Position numbers and translations under genes: made by a program. From positions 2,238,001-2,302,000 of the forward strand of contig NZ_CP038015.1 in the NCBI RefSeq assembly GCF_004367585.1: DNA of 64,000 bases, in the 5' to 3' direction. Source of the stretch: Paenisporosarcina antarctica (GTDB lineage: Bacteria > Bacillota > Bacilli > Bacillales_A > Planococcaceae). Below are positions 23,828 to 33,068 of this stretch, one piece after another (the first letter of the stretch is position 1; the number at the start of each line of letters is the position of its first letter). The notes under the pieces were generated by a model. It was not told the origin of the DNA, did no database searches, and saw only the letters and a program-made list of their open reading frames with translations.

Positions 23828-25194
23828 TGAGAAAGAAATATAGTTGCTAAACCTAAATATATTAAAATACTAATAATGTCATTTAGTGTTGTAATAAATG
23901 GACCTGAAGCTACCGCTGGGTCAATATTCATCCGGTGAAAGAGAAGTGGAATAAATGATCCTGACATGGTCGCGACAAAAATGGAGCCGAATATTGCTGC
24001 CCCGACTAGAAGACCAAGTAATAGGTCTTGTTGTAAGAAATAGACTATTCCTACACTGAAAACCGCACAAACTATTCCTGTTATAAGACCTGTTCCTGCT
24101 TCGCGCATTAACAATTTCATTTTACTTTGTTCCTCGATATCGCCCGTTGCGATACCACGGACTGCAACAGCTAAAGCTTGCGTACCACTATTTCCAGCCA
24201 TTCCTGCAATTAATGGAATAAAAACAGCTAAAATTGCTACTTGATCTAAGACTCCTTCAAATATTCCCATCAAACTTGCCGTAAACATTCCTAAAAATAA
24301 TAAAATAATTAGCCATGGCAGTCTTTTCTTTGCCGCAGTTAAAGGTCCTTTATCAAACGTGTCCATTTCTGAAACGGCAGCTAATTTCGAGTAATCGTCA
24401 TTCGCTTCTTCTTCAAGAACATCTAAAATATCATCTACTGTGATAATTCCGAGTAAATGATTTTGGAAATCGACAACTGGAACTGCTAAGAAATCATAAT
24501 CTTTAATCATTCTTGCTACTTCTTCTTGATCTTCACTTACCGATACACTAACCACTCGATCATTTTTAATCGAACTAATTAACGTATCCTCATCCGCAAT
24601 AATCAAATCACGTAATGACACTACACCAGTTAATTGATGATCATCATTTACGACGAAAAGATAGTATATTATTTCTGCTTCAGGTGCAGCATTACGTAAG
24701 ATCATCATCGCAGATCGAGCGGTCGAATTTTCTGGAATTGCCACATACTCGGTCGTCATAATTGAACCAGCCGTGTACTCTTCATAGTGGAGTAAATCTT
24801 TAATTTCTTGAGCTGATTCATCATCCATTATAGTTAAATAGCTGGCAACTTGATCTTTACCTAACTCATTTAAAACGTCTACAGCATTATCCGCATACAT
24901 TTCAGATAACATATCTGCTGCATACGTATTATCCATTTCTTTTAAGAAGGGTTCATATTCATCATCATCGAGTTCAATTGACTGGAAAATCTCGGACATT
25001 TCTTTTGGAGAGAGATACTGATAGATAATTTGCCTGCTGTCAGGACCCACCTTTTCAAAAAATTGTGCCTGGTCATACGGATGTAATGATAAAAACTCTT
25101 CTCTAAATGAATCAACTTGGTGTTCATTTAAAAATGTTAACAATTGTTCGGCATCTAAGTTATGTTCTTCGTTATTTTTACGATCGTCAATCAT
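23821..25194 (-). CDS. mgtE: MgtE magnesium transporter
   Basis: 457-residue magnesium channel. Regions in order are the N-terminal superhelical domain (about 1-130), two CBS domains (about 135-260; IMTTEYVAIPENSTARSAM, FLAVPVVDFQNHLLGIITVDD) that sense cytoplasmic Mg, a plug helix and five membrane segments (about 285-457). The membrane part includes PLIAGMAGNSGTQALAVAVRG, the pore signature. It is divergent from prpE with about 100 bp between the starts; this is too short for an M-box riboswitch, and I see none. Confidence 0.96.
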   Translation of the reverse strand: MIDDRKNNEEHNLDAEQLLTFLNEHQVDSFREEFLSLHPYDQAQFFEKVGPDSRQIIYQYLSPKEMSEIFQSIELDDDEYEPFLKEMDNTYAADMLSEMYADNAVDVLNELGKDQVASYLTIMDDESAQEIKDLLHYEEYTAGSIMTTEYVAIPENSTARSAMMILRNAAPEAEIIYYLFVVNDDHQLTGVVSLRDLIIADEDTLISSIKNDRVVSVSVSEDQEEVARMIKDYDFLAVPVVDFQNHLLGIITVDDILDVLEEEANDDYSKLAAVSEMDTFDKGPLTAAKKRLPWLIILLFLGMFTASLMGIFEGVLDQVAILAVFIPLIAGMAGNSGTQALAVAVRGIATGDIEEQSKMKLLMREAGTGLITGIVCAVFSVGIVYFLQQDLLLGLLVGAAIFGSIFVATMSGSFIPLLFHRMNIDPAVASGPFITTLNDIISILIYLGLATIFLSQL

Positions 25195-25294
25195 GTATGC
25201 CCCCTCCTTTCCTATATGTTTTCATTTCTACATTGTTTATTGTTTTTGTTACACTGTTGATATTGCCATATTTTCTTTAAAAGAGGTGATTTAT

Positions 25295-26038
25295 ATGTCG
25301 TATGACATCATTGGAGATATACATGGTTGTTATGATGAACTAACTGGATTACTAACTAAACTAGGCTACCAAAGGAATTCTGGTATATTTATTCATCCGC
25401 AGGGACGTAAGTTGGCATTTGTTGGAGATGCAACTGATAGGGGGCCACAATCACTAGCTGTCTTAAATTTATTGTTTGCTATGCAGGATGCCAAGCAATT
25501 ATTTTATTCCCCGGGAAATCACTGCAACAAACTTTACAGATTTTTTAAAGGTCACCAAGTACACATTACTCATGGTTTAGAAACGACTGTAAACGAATTT
25601 AATTTATTGCCTAAAGATAAACGGGAACAGTTTAGAAAAAGATACATCAATTTTTATGAAGCACTCCCATTTTATCAGCAACTCGACAACGGTCAGCTTA
25701 TTATTGCTCATGCTGGAATTCGAGAAGATATGATAGGTAGACCACTTCAAAAAAACATCATCGTTTTTGTCTTGTATGGCGATATTTCTGGCCAAAGTCT
25801 ATCGGATGGCAGACCACTTCGCAAAGATTGGGCTAAACAATATAAAGGATCTTCTTTAGTCGTATATGGTCACACACCAACAAAAGAAGCACGCTTTAAA
25901 AACCATACCGTTAATATCGACACGGGTTGTGTATTTGGCGGGAAATTAACTGCACTTCGTTACCCTCAACTAGAGATAGTATCTGTGCCTTCTTTGCAAC
26001 CTTATGTGAAAGAAAAGTTTCATGATTTTGGCGATTAA
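25295..26038 (+). CDS. prpE: PrpE, Ap4A hydrolase / metallophosphatase
   Basis: 247-residue PPP-family phosphatase. All metal-site motifs are visible: GDIHGCYDEL, GDATDRGP, GNHCNK and IAHAG. B. subtilis PrpE hydrolyses diadenosine tetraphosphate asymmetrically and influences spore germination. The ATG at 25295 (MSYDIIGDIHG) has AAGAGGTGAT upstream and gives the family length (244 in B. subtilis); the longer upstream frame adds 34 unrelated residues. Its stop overlaps the end of the convergent pseudouridine synthase gene by four bases. Confidence 0.93.
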   Translation: MSYDIIGDIHGCYDELTGLLTKLGYQRNSGIFIHPQGRKLAFVGDATDRGPQSLAVLNLLFAMQDAKQLFYSPGNHCNKLYRFFKGHQVHITHGLETTVNEFNLLPKDKREQFRKRYINFYEALPFYQQLDNGQLIIAHAGIREDMIGRPLQKNIIVFVLYGDISGQSLSDGRPLRKDWAKQYKGSSLVVYGHTPTKEARFKNHTVNIDTGCVFGGKLTALRYPQLEIVSVPSLQPYVKEKFHDFGD

Positions 26039-26907
26039 ATAAGCAATTTCTTCATATCCACAGGCAATGAACTCGTAAAGGTCAATAGCTCACCTGTCAG
26101 GGGATGTTTAATTTCTACAGATGTACAGTGAAGAGCTTGACGGCTAATTAAATCGATTTTACCTCCATACAAATCATCTCCCATAATTGGATGACCTATA
26201 TGTGCTAAATGTACACGTATTTGATGCGTTCTTCCTGTGTGTAGTAGACACTTCACATGCGAAAAATGCGTATGTGGATAAATAACGTTGACATCTGTAT
26301 GAGCAAAAAGACCATCTTCACGAACTTCACGCTCAATAATGCTACTTCCTTTCCGACCAATTGGTGCTATTATTTCTTGAAAACTTTGAACAATCTTGCC
26401 ATGAGTGATGGCTTCATACGTTTTATTTATCATATGAGAACGATTCATGATGTGATGGATATGTCGATTTTTCACTAAACACACTAGTCCAGAAGTGTCC
26501 TTGTCGAGGCGAGTCAAGATATGAACAGTTGAAGGAATTGACATTTGTTCATAATAATAAGCAACATAATTTGCTAGTGTTCCTGACGGATGTTCCCTTG
26601 AAGGAATCGTGCTTTGACCAGGTGGTTTATTAACAATTAATAAGACATCGTCTTCATAAACAATATCAAGTGATCCTTTTTGGCGAATTAAACCTGAGCT
26701 AACTTCTTCTAATGGGAAAATAACGGTTATTACATCCCCTATAGCCAGTGGATGTCTAACCGTTTTTTCATGTCCATTTACAAGTAAAGAACCACCATCA
26801 AATTTAATTGACGTTAATGTACGCTTGGATATCCCCCACTTAGATAGAGCTTCGCGCAGTAAAATTTCTTCAGTTGAATTAAATGTAAGTTGGAATTGTT
26901 TACACAT
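26035..26907 (-). CDS. RluD-type pseudouridine synthase (YjbO)
   Basis: 290-residue pseudouridine synthase of the RluA/RluD class, which isomerises uridines in 23S rRNA. An S4-like RNA-binding N-terminus ([19 protein letters not shown]) precedes the catalytic domain with the [12 protein letters not shown] motif containing the catalytic Asp, and the C-terminal [21 protein letters not shown] place the start at the ATG at 26905-26907, overlapping the NAD kinase stop by eight bases; an ATG seven codons upstream (26928) is the alternative. Gene order nadK-yjbO matches B. subtilis. Confidence 0.9.
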   Translation of the reverse strand: MCKQFQLTFNSTEEILLREALSKWGISKRTLTSIKFDGGSLLVNGHEKTVRHPLAIGDVITVIFPLEEVSSGLIRQKGSLDIVYEDDVLLIVNKPPGQSTIPSREHPSGTLANYVAYYYEQMSIPSTVHILTRLDKDTSGLVCLVKNRHIHHIMNRSHMINKTYEAITHGKIVQSFQEIIAPIGRKGSSIIEREVREDGLFAHTDVNVIYPHTHFSHVKCLLHTGRTHQIRVHLAHIGHPIMGDDLYGGKIDLISRQALHCTSVEIKHPLTGELLTFTSSLPVDMKKLLI

Positions 26908-27700
26908 CGCTATCAATAAACGAATCATGAACCCTTTTCCAAAATGGGAAAGGACGGAATCTCGCAAATCGTACTTTCTCTTTTGCAACACGATACTGAA
27001 TTGATTTGACGTCTTTAAGTAACAATTGTATATGATCAATTGTTACCATAAAGTCAGGGGCTTTTACTGGTTTTAACACACATGTATGGTGAGCAGGCAA
27101 AATCAGGGGCGCGCCCACTGTTCGGAAGACACGATTATTAATGGATGCCATCTCCGTTAATTGCATCGCTTCTAATGACGGATGAATCACCGCGCCACCA
27201 AGTGCTTTATTGTAAGCAGTACTTCCTGAAGGTGTTGACATACAAAGACCGTCTCCACGAAAACGCTCAAAATGACTATCGTTAAGTTCCACATCCATCA
27301 CTAATGTCACGTCAGGAGACTTAATGGTACTTTCATTTAATGCTAAATAAACACTTTGGTCATTATTACTACGATAATTAATTGTCGCTTCAAGCAATGG
27401 ATACTCAGTAACTTGGAATTCTTTCTTAGAAATCGAAATCACTAATTTTTCTATTTCAGAGGGTTTCCAATCGGCGTAAAATCCTAAATGCCCAGTGTGA
27501 ATTCCAACAAATGCCACAGTAGACAATTGATCACGATATCTATGAAAAGCATGAAGTAAAGTACCGTCTCCGCCAATTGAAATAACGATATCAGGTGCAT
27601 CTTCATTCCAAGTAAGTCCAAAATCAGTTAAGTATGTTTTAGCACGGTCCATTAGTTCGTTTGAGTGTTCATCATTACGTGATTGGATGGCAAATTTCAT
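26900..27700 (-). CDS. nadK: NAD kinase (PpnK/NadK)
   Basis: 266-residue ATP-dependent NAD kinase that makes NADP, length identical to B. subtilis Ppn[16 protein letters not shown] holds the catalytic GGDGT motif and [10 protein letters not shown] the NE/D substrate motif; [15 protein letters not shown] is the glycine-rich nucleotide loop. The ATG at 27698-27700 (MKFAIQSR) has GGTGGAGA 5-6 nt before it. A GTG four codons further upstream lies in that site. Located between the alarmone synthetase and pseudouridine synthase genes, an operon conserved in Bacillales. Confidence 0.96.
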   Translation of the reverse strand: MKFAIQSRNDEHSNELMDRAKTYLTDFGLTWNEDAPDIVISIGGDGTLLHAFHRYRDQLSTVAFVGIHTGHLGFYADWKPSEIEKLVISISKKEFQVTEYPLLEATINYRSNNDQSVYLALNESTIKSPDVTLVMDVELNDSHFERFRGDGLCMSTPSGSTAYNKALGGAVIHPSLEAMQLTEMASINNRVFRTVGAPLILPAHHTCVLKPVKAPDFMVTIDHIQLLLKDVKSIQYRVAKEKVRFARFRPFPFWKRVHDSFIDSDV

Positions 27701-27712
27701 GAACGTCTCCAC

Positions 27713-28372
27713 CTACTTTCTCTTTGAAGGGAAATTTACGTTTCCAATCTCTTTATATTCACTAAAGTATTTTTGTGCTGCTTGGATTTCATCTCGTATG
27801 AGTGACATTTCTTCATCTAACCTAAATGCGGCTTCAGCTGCACTTTGCAATCTATTTTTTATTTCTTCTGGAAATAAACCTTTGTATTTGTAGTTTAACG
27901 AGTGTTCTATAGAAGCCCAGAAATTCATTGCTAACGTACGGATTTGAATTTCTACTAATATTTGAATTTTTCCATGAATGGTTTGAACAGGATATTCCAC
28001 AATCATATGATAAGAACGATAACCACTCGGTTTTTCATGTGAAATATAATCACGCTCTTCTACGACTTTTATATCATGACGATGGCGCAGCAAATCGACC
28101 ACAGTTTCAATGTCGTCAACAAATTGACACATAATACGCAAACCTGCAATATCCTGCAGTTCGTTTACTAAACGCTCGGAAGGCTCAAATGCAAATCCTT
28201 TTTCAAGTGTTTTATCGTATATACTCGCAATAGGTTTTACTCGACCAGTAATAAACTCGATCGGTGAGTTTGTATTTTCTATTTCATATTGAGTACGAAT
28301 ACCTTTGAATTTAATTTTCAATTCATCTACTGCTTGTTTATAAGGCTCTAAAAAACGTTCCCATTGTCCCAT
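27713..28372 (-). CDS. yjbM: small alarmone synthetase (RelQ/SasB, YjbM)
   Basis: 219-residue single-domain (p)ppGpp synthetase. It transfers pyrophosphate from ATP to GTP/GDP and has no hydrolase domain, which defines the RelQ class. RVKPIASIYDKTLEKG (ATP site), DIAGLRIMCQFVDDI and HEKPSGYRSYHMIVEY (GTP-binding G-loop tyrosine) are visible. The C-terminal helix region (SAAEAAFRLDEEM) serves tetramer formation in B. subtilis. It lies 12 bp upstream of the nadK start, so the two are co-expressed. Confidence 0.96.
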   Translation of the reverse strand: MGQWERFLEPYKQAVDELKIKFKGIRTQYEIENTNSPIEFITGRVKPIASIYDKTLEKGFAFEPSERLVNELQDIAGLRIMCQFVDDIETVVDLLRHRHDIKVVEERDYISHEKPSGYRSYHMIVEYPVQTIHGKIQILVEIQIRTLAMNFWASIEHSLNYKYKGLFPEEIKNRLQSAAEAAFRLDEEMSLIRDEIQAAQKYFSEYKEIGNVNFPSKRK

Positions 28373-28416
28373 AACGAGTCCCCCTTGCCATTACTTTAGT
28401 GATTCACTACCATTAT

Positions 28417-28803
28417 TCACTGTGCTAAAAGTTGTTCTTTAAACGCATCCTCAACTGAATTTGCAAACTCTTCACCATAATTATGATTGCCTTCAATATT
28501 AAAAATGAGCATGTTTAATTCTGCTCTAAAATTATCTAATGAAATTTCCGTTTGTCCCCAGGCTAATACTGGTTCTTTATCTGCTGCAAGTGACGTTGCA
28601 AGAAAAGGCCAAACCATCTTCGGAAATTGGACATAAATATACCCGTCTGTATCATCCATTAAATAAACAAAGGCATTTTTATCTGAATCAGTAATTAACT
28701 GTCCACCCGCTTTTACTTCTTGGCCTGTTGGGTCTTCTTCTAAAATAAATCGAATATTTGAACCATTTTGAATACCACTAATTACTGTATAAGTTTTACG
28801 CAT
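28417..28803 (-). CDS. UPF0738 family protein (YjbL-like)
   Basis: 128-residue soluble protein of the Bacillales UPF0738 family; function unknown. The middle part is beta-rich (AGGQLITDSDKNAFVYLMD, YIYVQFPKMVWP), the C-terminus acidic-helical (YGEEFANSVEDAFKEQL). B. subtilis yjbL is found at the same place between yjbK and yjbM. ATG start with GGAAG upstream. It is the first gene of the yjbL-yjbM-nadK-yjbO run and diverges from the CYTH gene. Confidence 0.8.
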   Translation of the reverse strand: MRKTYTVISGIQNGSNIRFILEEDPTGQEVKAGGQLITDSDKNAFVYLMDDTDGYIYVQFPKMVWPFLATSLAADKEPVLAWGQTEISLDNFRAELNMLIFNIEGNHNYGEEFANSVEDAFKEQLLAQ

Positions 28804-28912
28804 TTAAGATCTTCCTTTCAATCTTTACTTACCCCATATTTTATCACAGAGTCTCATATGTTGCAGTTTGCAATTTTTTTAGGATAATAATAACTAAGGC
28901 GGTGTTTTTTCA

Positions 28913-29485
28913 ATGACCATTCAAAAAGAAATTGAATTCAAAAATCTTTTAACAAAAGAAGAGTTTGATCAACTATGTAGAGGTTTTGGCATTTCCAAAC
29001 AGGATTTTCATTTACAGACAAATACTTATTTTGATACACCAGATAATCAGTTCCGTGACGCTTTCATTGGATTTCGATTAAGAGTCCTTGAAGAACGCAA
29101 TGAATTGACCTTAAAATCACCAGGTGAAAATGTTCATACAATGATTGAAACAACTCACCTTATTTCTTCAAGTGAGCGAAATGAAATCCTACTTTCCGGT
29201 GTAATAAAACCTAGAATTTATAGTGAATTTCAACTATTGCCTGAGCTTTTAGTTGCATTTGGTACACTTCGAACCGAACGAGCAGAGATACCTTATCAAG
29301 ATGGGTTGTTGGTATTGGATCGTTCTGATTATTTGGAGCATACCGACTACGAAATAGAGTTTGAAGTAACCGATTTAGAAAAAGGACAACAAAGCTTTAA
29401 TAAATTACTAGAGATTTATCAAATTCCAAAACGCCAAACTTTAAAAAAAATTGCACGTTTCATGACAAAAGCTCAACGTAAATAA
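28913..29485 (+). CDS. yjbK: CYTH-domain protein (YjbK)
   Basis: 190-residue CYTH (tunnel-fold triphosphatase/adenylate cyclase-like) protein. The family's opening EIEFKN (ExExK-type) at residues 5-10 is present, along with TNTYFDTPD, FRLRVLEERNELTLKSP and the C-terminal YEIEFEV, which line the tunnel with charged residues for phosphate and metal. Its partner yjbM makes (p)ppGpp, and close relatives have been linked to inorganic triphosphate or alarmone-related chemistry; the actual substrate is not known here. Confidence 0.9.
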   Translation: MTIQKEIEFKNLLTKEEFDQLCRGFGISKQDFHLQTNTYFDTPDNQFRDAFIGFRLRVLEERNELTLKSPGENVHTMIETTHLISSSERNEILLSGVIKPRIYSEFQLLPELLVAFGTLRTERAEIPYQDGLLVLDRSDYLEHTDYEIEFEVTDLEKGQQSFNKLLEIYQIPKRQTLKKIARFMTKAQRK

Positions 29486-29643
29486 CATATAGTATTAGTC
29501 AAGCTTTCAATTACTTCAATTTATATCCGTTTGATAATTGACTCAACTAACACAAAGTATCCAAATTACAAAATCGATTTGTTTGAGAAAAATACGTGAG
29601 GTTGATAGAATGAAATGACAGCGAAAGCAAAGGAGTTCTTATT

Positions 29644-30042
29644 ATGACCCGAAAACCTATCATTCCTTATGAGGAAATTGGTCCGGATTTATTGTCGCAA
29701 CTAATTGATGTATTTTACGGAAAAGTCGCGGCACACCCAAAGCTTAAGCATATATTTCCAGAAGATTTGACGGAAACTGCTCGTAAACAAAAACAATTTT
29801 TGACACAATATTTAGGCGGACCTAATATATATTCACAAGAACACGGACATCCCATGCTTCGTGCAAGACATATGCATTTCCCAATTACACCTGATAAAGC
29901 TCAAGCTTGGCTTGAGTGTATGGCTCTTGCCATGGATGAAGTGAAGTTTGAAGGGAAAATTCGCGATGATTTATATAATCGACTTGTACTAACGGCTCAT
30001 CATATGACGAACCGGCCTGACCAAGAGGAGGAAATCGTGTGA
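29644..30042 (+). CDS. yjbI: truncated haemoglobin, group II (YjbI)
   Basis: 132-residue group II truncated haemoglobin (trHbO). Features are the short N-terminal helix, YxKVAAHPKLKHIFPEDL and FLTQYLGGPNIYSQEHGHPMLRARH, where HPMLRARH includes the proximal His region; W near residue 88 (AQAWLECM) is also a group II mark. B. subtilis YjbI binds oxygen, and the gene lies next to spxH in Bacillales, suggesting a role in oxidative or thiol stress. It overlaps spxH by four bases (GTGTGA), so the two are co-translated. Confidence 0.94.
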   Translation: MTRKPIIPYEEIGPDLLSQLIDVFYGKVAAHPKLKHIFPEDLTETARKQKQFLTQYLGGPNIYSQEHGHPMLRARHMHFPITPDKAQAWLECMALAMDEVKFEGKIRDDLYNRLVLTAHHMTNRPDQEEEIV

Positions 30043-30845
30043 ATAACTTGCAGATTCCGCCCGAAGCGATTGTTTCTACGAGTACAACAAAGCCAATAGA
30101 GCTTTACGCGTTTATCGATCCACTATGCTCATCATACTTTGATTTACAACCGATTTTGCGAAAATTGCAAGTGCAGTATAATCATTATTTCACGTTACGC
30201 GTTGTTCTTAGTACAAAACTTTCTAGCCTTAATTCAACTTGTAACAGTGTTACCATAAATGATGACGATTTTACACATCCTGCTCTTCCATCGGTAGCAA
30301 TTAAAGCTGCTGAACTTCAAGGAAAACGAGCAGGAATGCGTTATTTACAAAAGCTACAAGAACAGCTATTCTTAGATACAAAAAATGTAGCGACCTATTC
30401 CAGTTTATTGACAATTGCAGAACAAGCACAGTTAGATGTAGAAGAATTTAAATCTGATATTCAATCTAAAGAAGCTACACGCGCATTCCAATGCGACCTC
30501 TATATCAGTCGTGAAATGGAAGTCACCGAATCTCCAAGTATGGTATTTTTCAATGAACATATTGAAGATGAAGGACTTAAAGTATGTGGCATTTATTCTT
30601 ACGAAGTGTACGAAAAGATTTTAGCTGAGATGTTGAATATTGAATTATTTCGGCAGGAACCACCAACGCTTGATGAACTATTTTTACGTTATCATACATT
30701 GTCTACAAAAGAAGTAGCTTCCATTTATGGTGTTACACATTATGCAGCAGAACGCGAATTAAAAAAACGAATGTTACTTCAACAACTAGAAAGAATTCCA
30801 TTAGCCGATACTAATCAATGGAGACTCAAAACTAGTACAAAATAA
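30039..30845 (+). CDS. spxH: SpxH, ClpXP adaptor for Spx degradation (YjbH)
   Basis: 268-residue DsbA-fold protein that presents the redox regulator Spx to ClpXP. The thioredoxin-like start YAFIDPLCSSYFDLQP aligns with the usual DPLCxxC motif, but only the first cysteine (Cys30) remains; Ser and Tyr occupy the later positions. The N-terminal His-rich zinc-binding tail known from B. subtilis is also absent. The rest (LRVVLSTKLSSLN, LFLRYHTLSTKEVASIYG) fits the family. GTG start at 30039 with AGGAGG upstream, overlapping yjbI. Confidence 0.9.
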   Translation: MNNLQIPPEAIVSTSTTKPIELYAFIDPLCSSYFDLQPILRKLQVQYNHYFTLRVVLSTKLSSLNSTCNSVTINDDDFTHPALPSVAIKAAELQGKRAGMRYLQKLQEQLFLDTKNVATYSSLLTIAEQAQLDVEEFKSDIQSKEATRAFQCDLYISREMEVTESPSMVFFNEHIEDEGLKVCGIYSYEVYEKILAEMLNIELFRQEPPTLDELFLRYHTLSTKEVASIYGVTHYAAERELKKRMLLQQLERIPLADTNQWRLKTSTK

Positions 30846-30907
30846 AAGTAAAATCTCACTCTAGCTTTAGTGCTAGTAGTATGAAAGACACTTTATTATA
30901 TTTAAAC

Positions 30908-30947
30908 AAAGAAGCGCCTCTCCAATTATGGAGAGGCGCTTCTTTTC
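30908..30947 (+). terminator. terminator of yjbI-spxH
   Basis: AAAGAAGCGCCTCTCC pairs with GGAGAGGCGCTTCTTT, a 16-bp perfect stem followed by T's. Confidence 0.9.
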
Positions 30948-31000
30948 ACAAAGGGGATGGGAGAAATGCTCACGTATAAACAAAGGGGTGTATGTTTGTA

Positions 31001-31016
31001 TGTGATTTATTTCACA
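31001..31016. promoter_or_regulatory. Fnr/Crp-type palindrome in a convergent intergenic region
   Basis: TGTGATTTATTTCACA is a perfect TGTGA-N6-TCACA site. It does not precede any annotated gene. Confidence 0.45.
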
Positions 31017-31155
31017 TTTGAATGATATCATGACATAACAAATAAATCAATCATTCACAATCTTTTTATGAAATTATATTCTAATATATACTTTAAGCGA
31101 TAGATTAGTAAAATAATATTACGCAGTAAATATTATTTTGAAATATCATTCAATT

Positions 31156-31196
31156 AAAAAAAGATCTCCATCCAATGTCGGATGAAGATCTTTTTT
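31156..31196 (-). terminator. terminator of pepF
   Basis: AAAAAAGATCTCCATCC pairs with GGATGAAGATCTTTTTT with one mismatch, ending at the pepF stop. Confidence 0.85.
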
Positions 31197-33013
31197 TATT
31201 TTAGTAATAAACTTTCTAGCTCTGCTAACTTCTGTTCAAATACTTTACATGCCTCTTCGATAGGAGCAGTCGATGTCATATCAACTCCTGCTTTTTTCAA
31301 TACTTCAATTGGTGTATCTGAACAACCTGCTTTTAAGAATTTATTGATATAACGATCCACTGCAGGTTGACCTTCTGATAGAATTTGATTGCTTAATGCT
31401 ACTGCAGCACTATATCCCGTTGAATATTGGTACACATAATAGTTATAGTAAAAATGCGGGATTCGAGCCCATTCAAGACCTATTTCTTCGTCTATAACAA
31501 TGTCATCACCAAAGTATTTTTTATTTAAGTCATAATAAACTTCTGTTAATTTATCTGCTGTTAACGCTTCCCCTTCTTGATCCATTTTATGAATTAGGTG
31601 CTCAAACTCTGCGAACATTGTTTGACGGAATACTGTTCCACGGAATCCTTCTAACCAATAATTTAATAAGTAAATACGTTTTTGCTCGTCATCGACTGTT
31701 TTTAACATATATTCATTTAATAATGCTTCGTTACAAGTTGAAGCCACTTCGGCAACAAAAATCGAATAATTACCATAAACAAATGGTTGACTCGCACGTG
31801 AATAATAGCTATGCAAACTATGTCCGAACTCATGCGCAAGTGTAAATAAGTTATTTACATTATCTTGCCAGTTCATTAGCACATAAGGGTTTGTCCCATA
31901 TGATCCAGATGAATAAGCACCTGAGCGTTTGCCTTTATTTTCAACAACATCTACCCAACGATTTTCAAGTCCCTTAGTAGCAATTGATGTATATTCCTCT
32001 CCAAGAGGCGCAAAGCTTTTTAGCATGATGCCTTTTGCTTCTTCATAAGGAATTTCCATTTTCACTTCCTTTACAAGTGGCGTATATAGATCCCACATAT
32101 GCAATTCATCTAGACCTAATACTTTCTTACGTAAAGACACGTAACGTTGCAACAAGTGCAGGTTTTTGTTCACAGTGGTAATTAAATTATCATACACTTG
32201 TTCAGGAATTTGATTTTCAGACATTGCTGCATGACGAGCAGACGTGAAGTTGCGTATACGTGCATTCACATTATCGCGTTTTACATTTCCAGAAAGAGTA
32301 GATGCAAAAGTATTGCGAAACTTCCCATAAGTAGCATACATTGCATGGAATGCGTCTTCACGTACACGACGGTCTCCACTTTCTAAAAAGCGTGTATAGC
32401 GACCCTGTGTTAATTCTAGTTCATCACCATTCTCATCTTTTATTGAAGGAAATTCTAAATCAGCATTGTTTAACATACTAAAAGTTTCAGAAGATGCATT
32501 CGTAACTTCAGAAACTTGTGCGAGCAATGCTTCTTGTTCGGCTGGCAATACATGCGGACGCATTTCATTAATTTCCTTTAGCACTTGTTTGTATAATTGT
32601 AATTCTTCATGTTCATTTACATAACTCAAAACAATAGATTCATCTAATGCTAAAATTTCTGGTGTGATGAATGATAGGCCAGTTGATACTTTTACAAGTA
32701 AGGTTTTAATCCTACTATCCATCGCTTGATAATGACTATTTGTTGTATCTTGATCGTAACGCATATGTGAATATGTGTATAACTTATAAATTCTCTCTGA
32801 CACTTCATCTTTAAACGCTAAGGCATTGTATAATGCTTGTGCTCCATTTCCAAAAGTTCCTTTGAAAGCTTCTGCTTTTTCTGATAGTTCACTTACTTCT
32901 TTGTATTCAACTTCCCAGACTTCATCACTTGAAAAAATATCTTCAAGCTTCCAAGTTAATTCTGTTGGAACTTTCTCGCGCGTTAGGATTTTGTTTTTAC
33001 TATCTGTTGACAT
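31196..33013 (-). CDS. pepF: PepF, oligoendopeptidase F
   Basis: 605-residue M3 zinc metallopeptidase that cleaves short peptides (about 7-17 residues) in the cytoplasm, finishing what the Opp and App transporters and Clp proteases deliver. The zinc motif LAHEFGHSLHS (about residue 390-400) and the distal Glu region (FVAEVASTCNEALL) are present. Length equals the family norm. ATG start with AAGGAGG upstream. The same gene follows coiA and mecA in B. subtilis. Confidence 0.96.
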   Translation of the reverse strand: MSTDSKNKILTREKVPTELTWKLEDIFSSDEVWEVEYKEVSELSEKAEAFKGTFGNGAQALYNALAFKDEVSERIYKLYTYSHMRYDQDTTNSHYQAMDSRIKTLLVKVSTGLSFITPEILALDESIVLSYVNEHEELQLYKQVLKEINEMRPHVLPAEQEALLAQVSEVTNASSETFSMLNNADLEFPSIKDENGDELELTQGRYTRFLESGDRRVREDAFHAMYATYGKFRNTFASTLSGNVKRDNVNARIRNFTSARHAAMSENQIPEQVYDNLITTVNKNLHLLQRYVSLRKKVLGLDELHMWDLYTPLVKEVKMEIPYEEAKGIMLKSFAPLGEEYTSIATKGLENRWVDVVENKGKRSGAYSSGSYGTNPYVLMNWQDNVNNLFTLAHEFGHSLHSYYSRASQPFVYGNYSIFVAEVASTCNEALLNEYMLKTVDDEQKRIYLLNYWLEGFRGTVFRQTMFAEFEHLIHKMDQEGEALTADKLTEVYYDLNKKYFGDDIVIDEEIGLEWARIPHFYYNYYVYQYSTGYSAAVALSNQILSEGQPAVDRYINKFLKAGCSDTPIEVLKKAGVDMTSTAPIEEACKVFEQKLAELESLLLK

Positions 33014-33068
33014 TATTAGTTCCTCCTTAAATCATTTAATTGAAAAATCGAATAACTACTATATTTTC

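Larger units (their letters stand above)
30846..31195. other. intergenic region between convergent spxH and pepF
   Basis: 350 bp with two terminators (30908-30947, 31156-31196), an Fnr-like palindrome (31001-31016) and a possible 19-codon frame (30966-31025, ATG behind GGGAG). Nothing else is recognised. The AT-rich part after the palindrome could be a promoter for a small RNA. Confidence 0.45.

Noticed and set aside
25195-25294. M-box (ykoK) riboswitch for mgtE
   Set aside because: Only about 100 bp separate mgtE and prpE starts, and no M-box conserved core is visible.
30966-31025. 19-codon peptide gene (MLTYKQRGVC...)
   Set aside because: Has a GGGAG upstream but is very short, overlaps the Fnr-like palindrome and cannot be supported without conservation; kept only as a remark.
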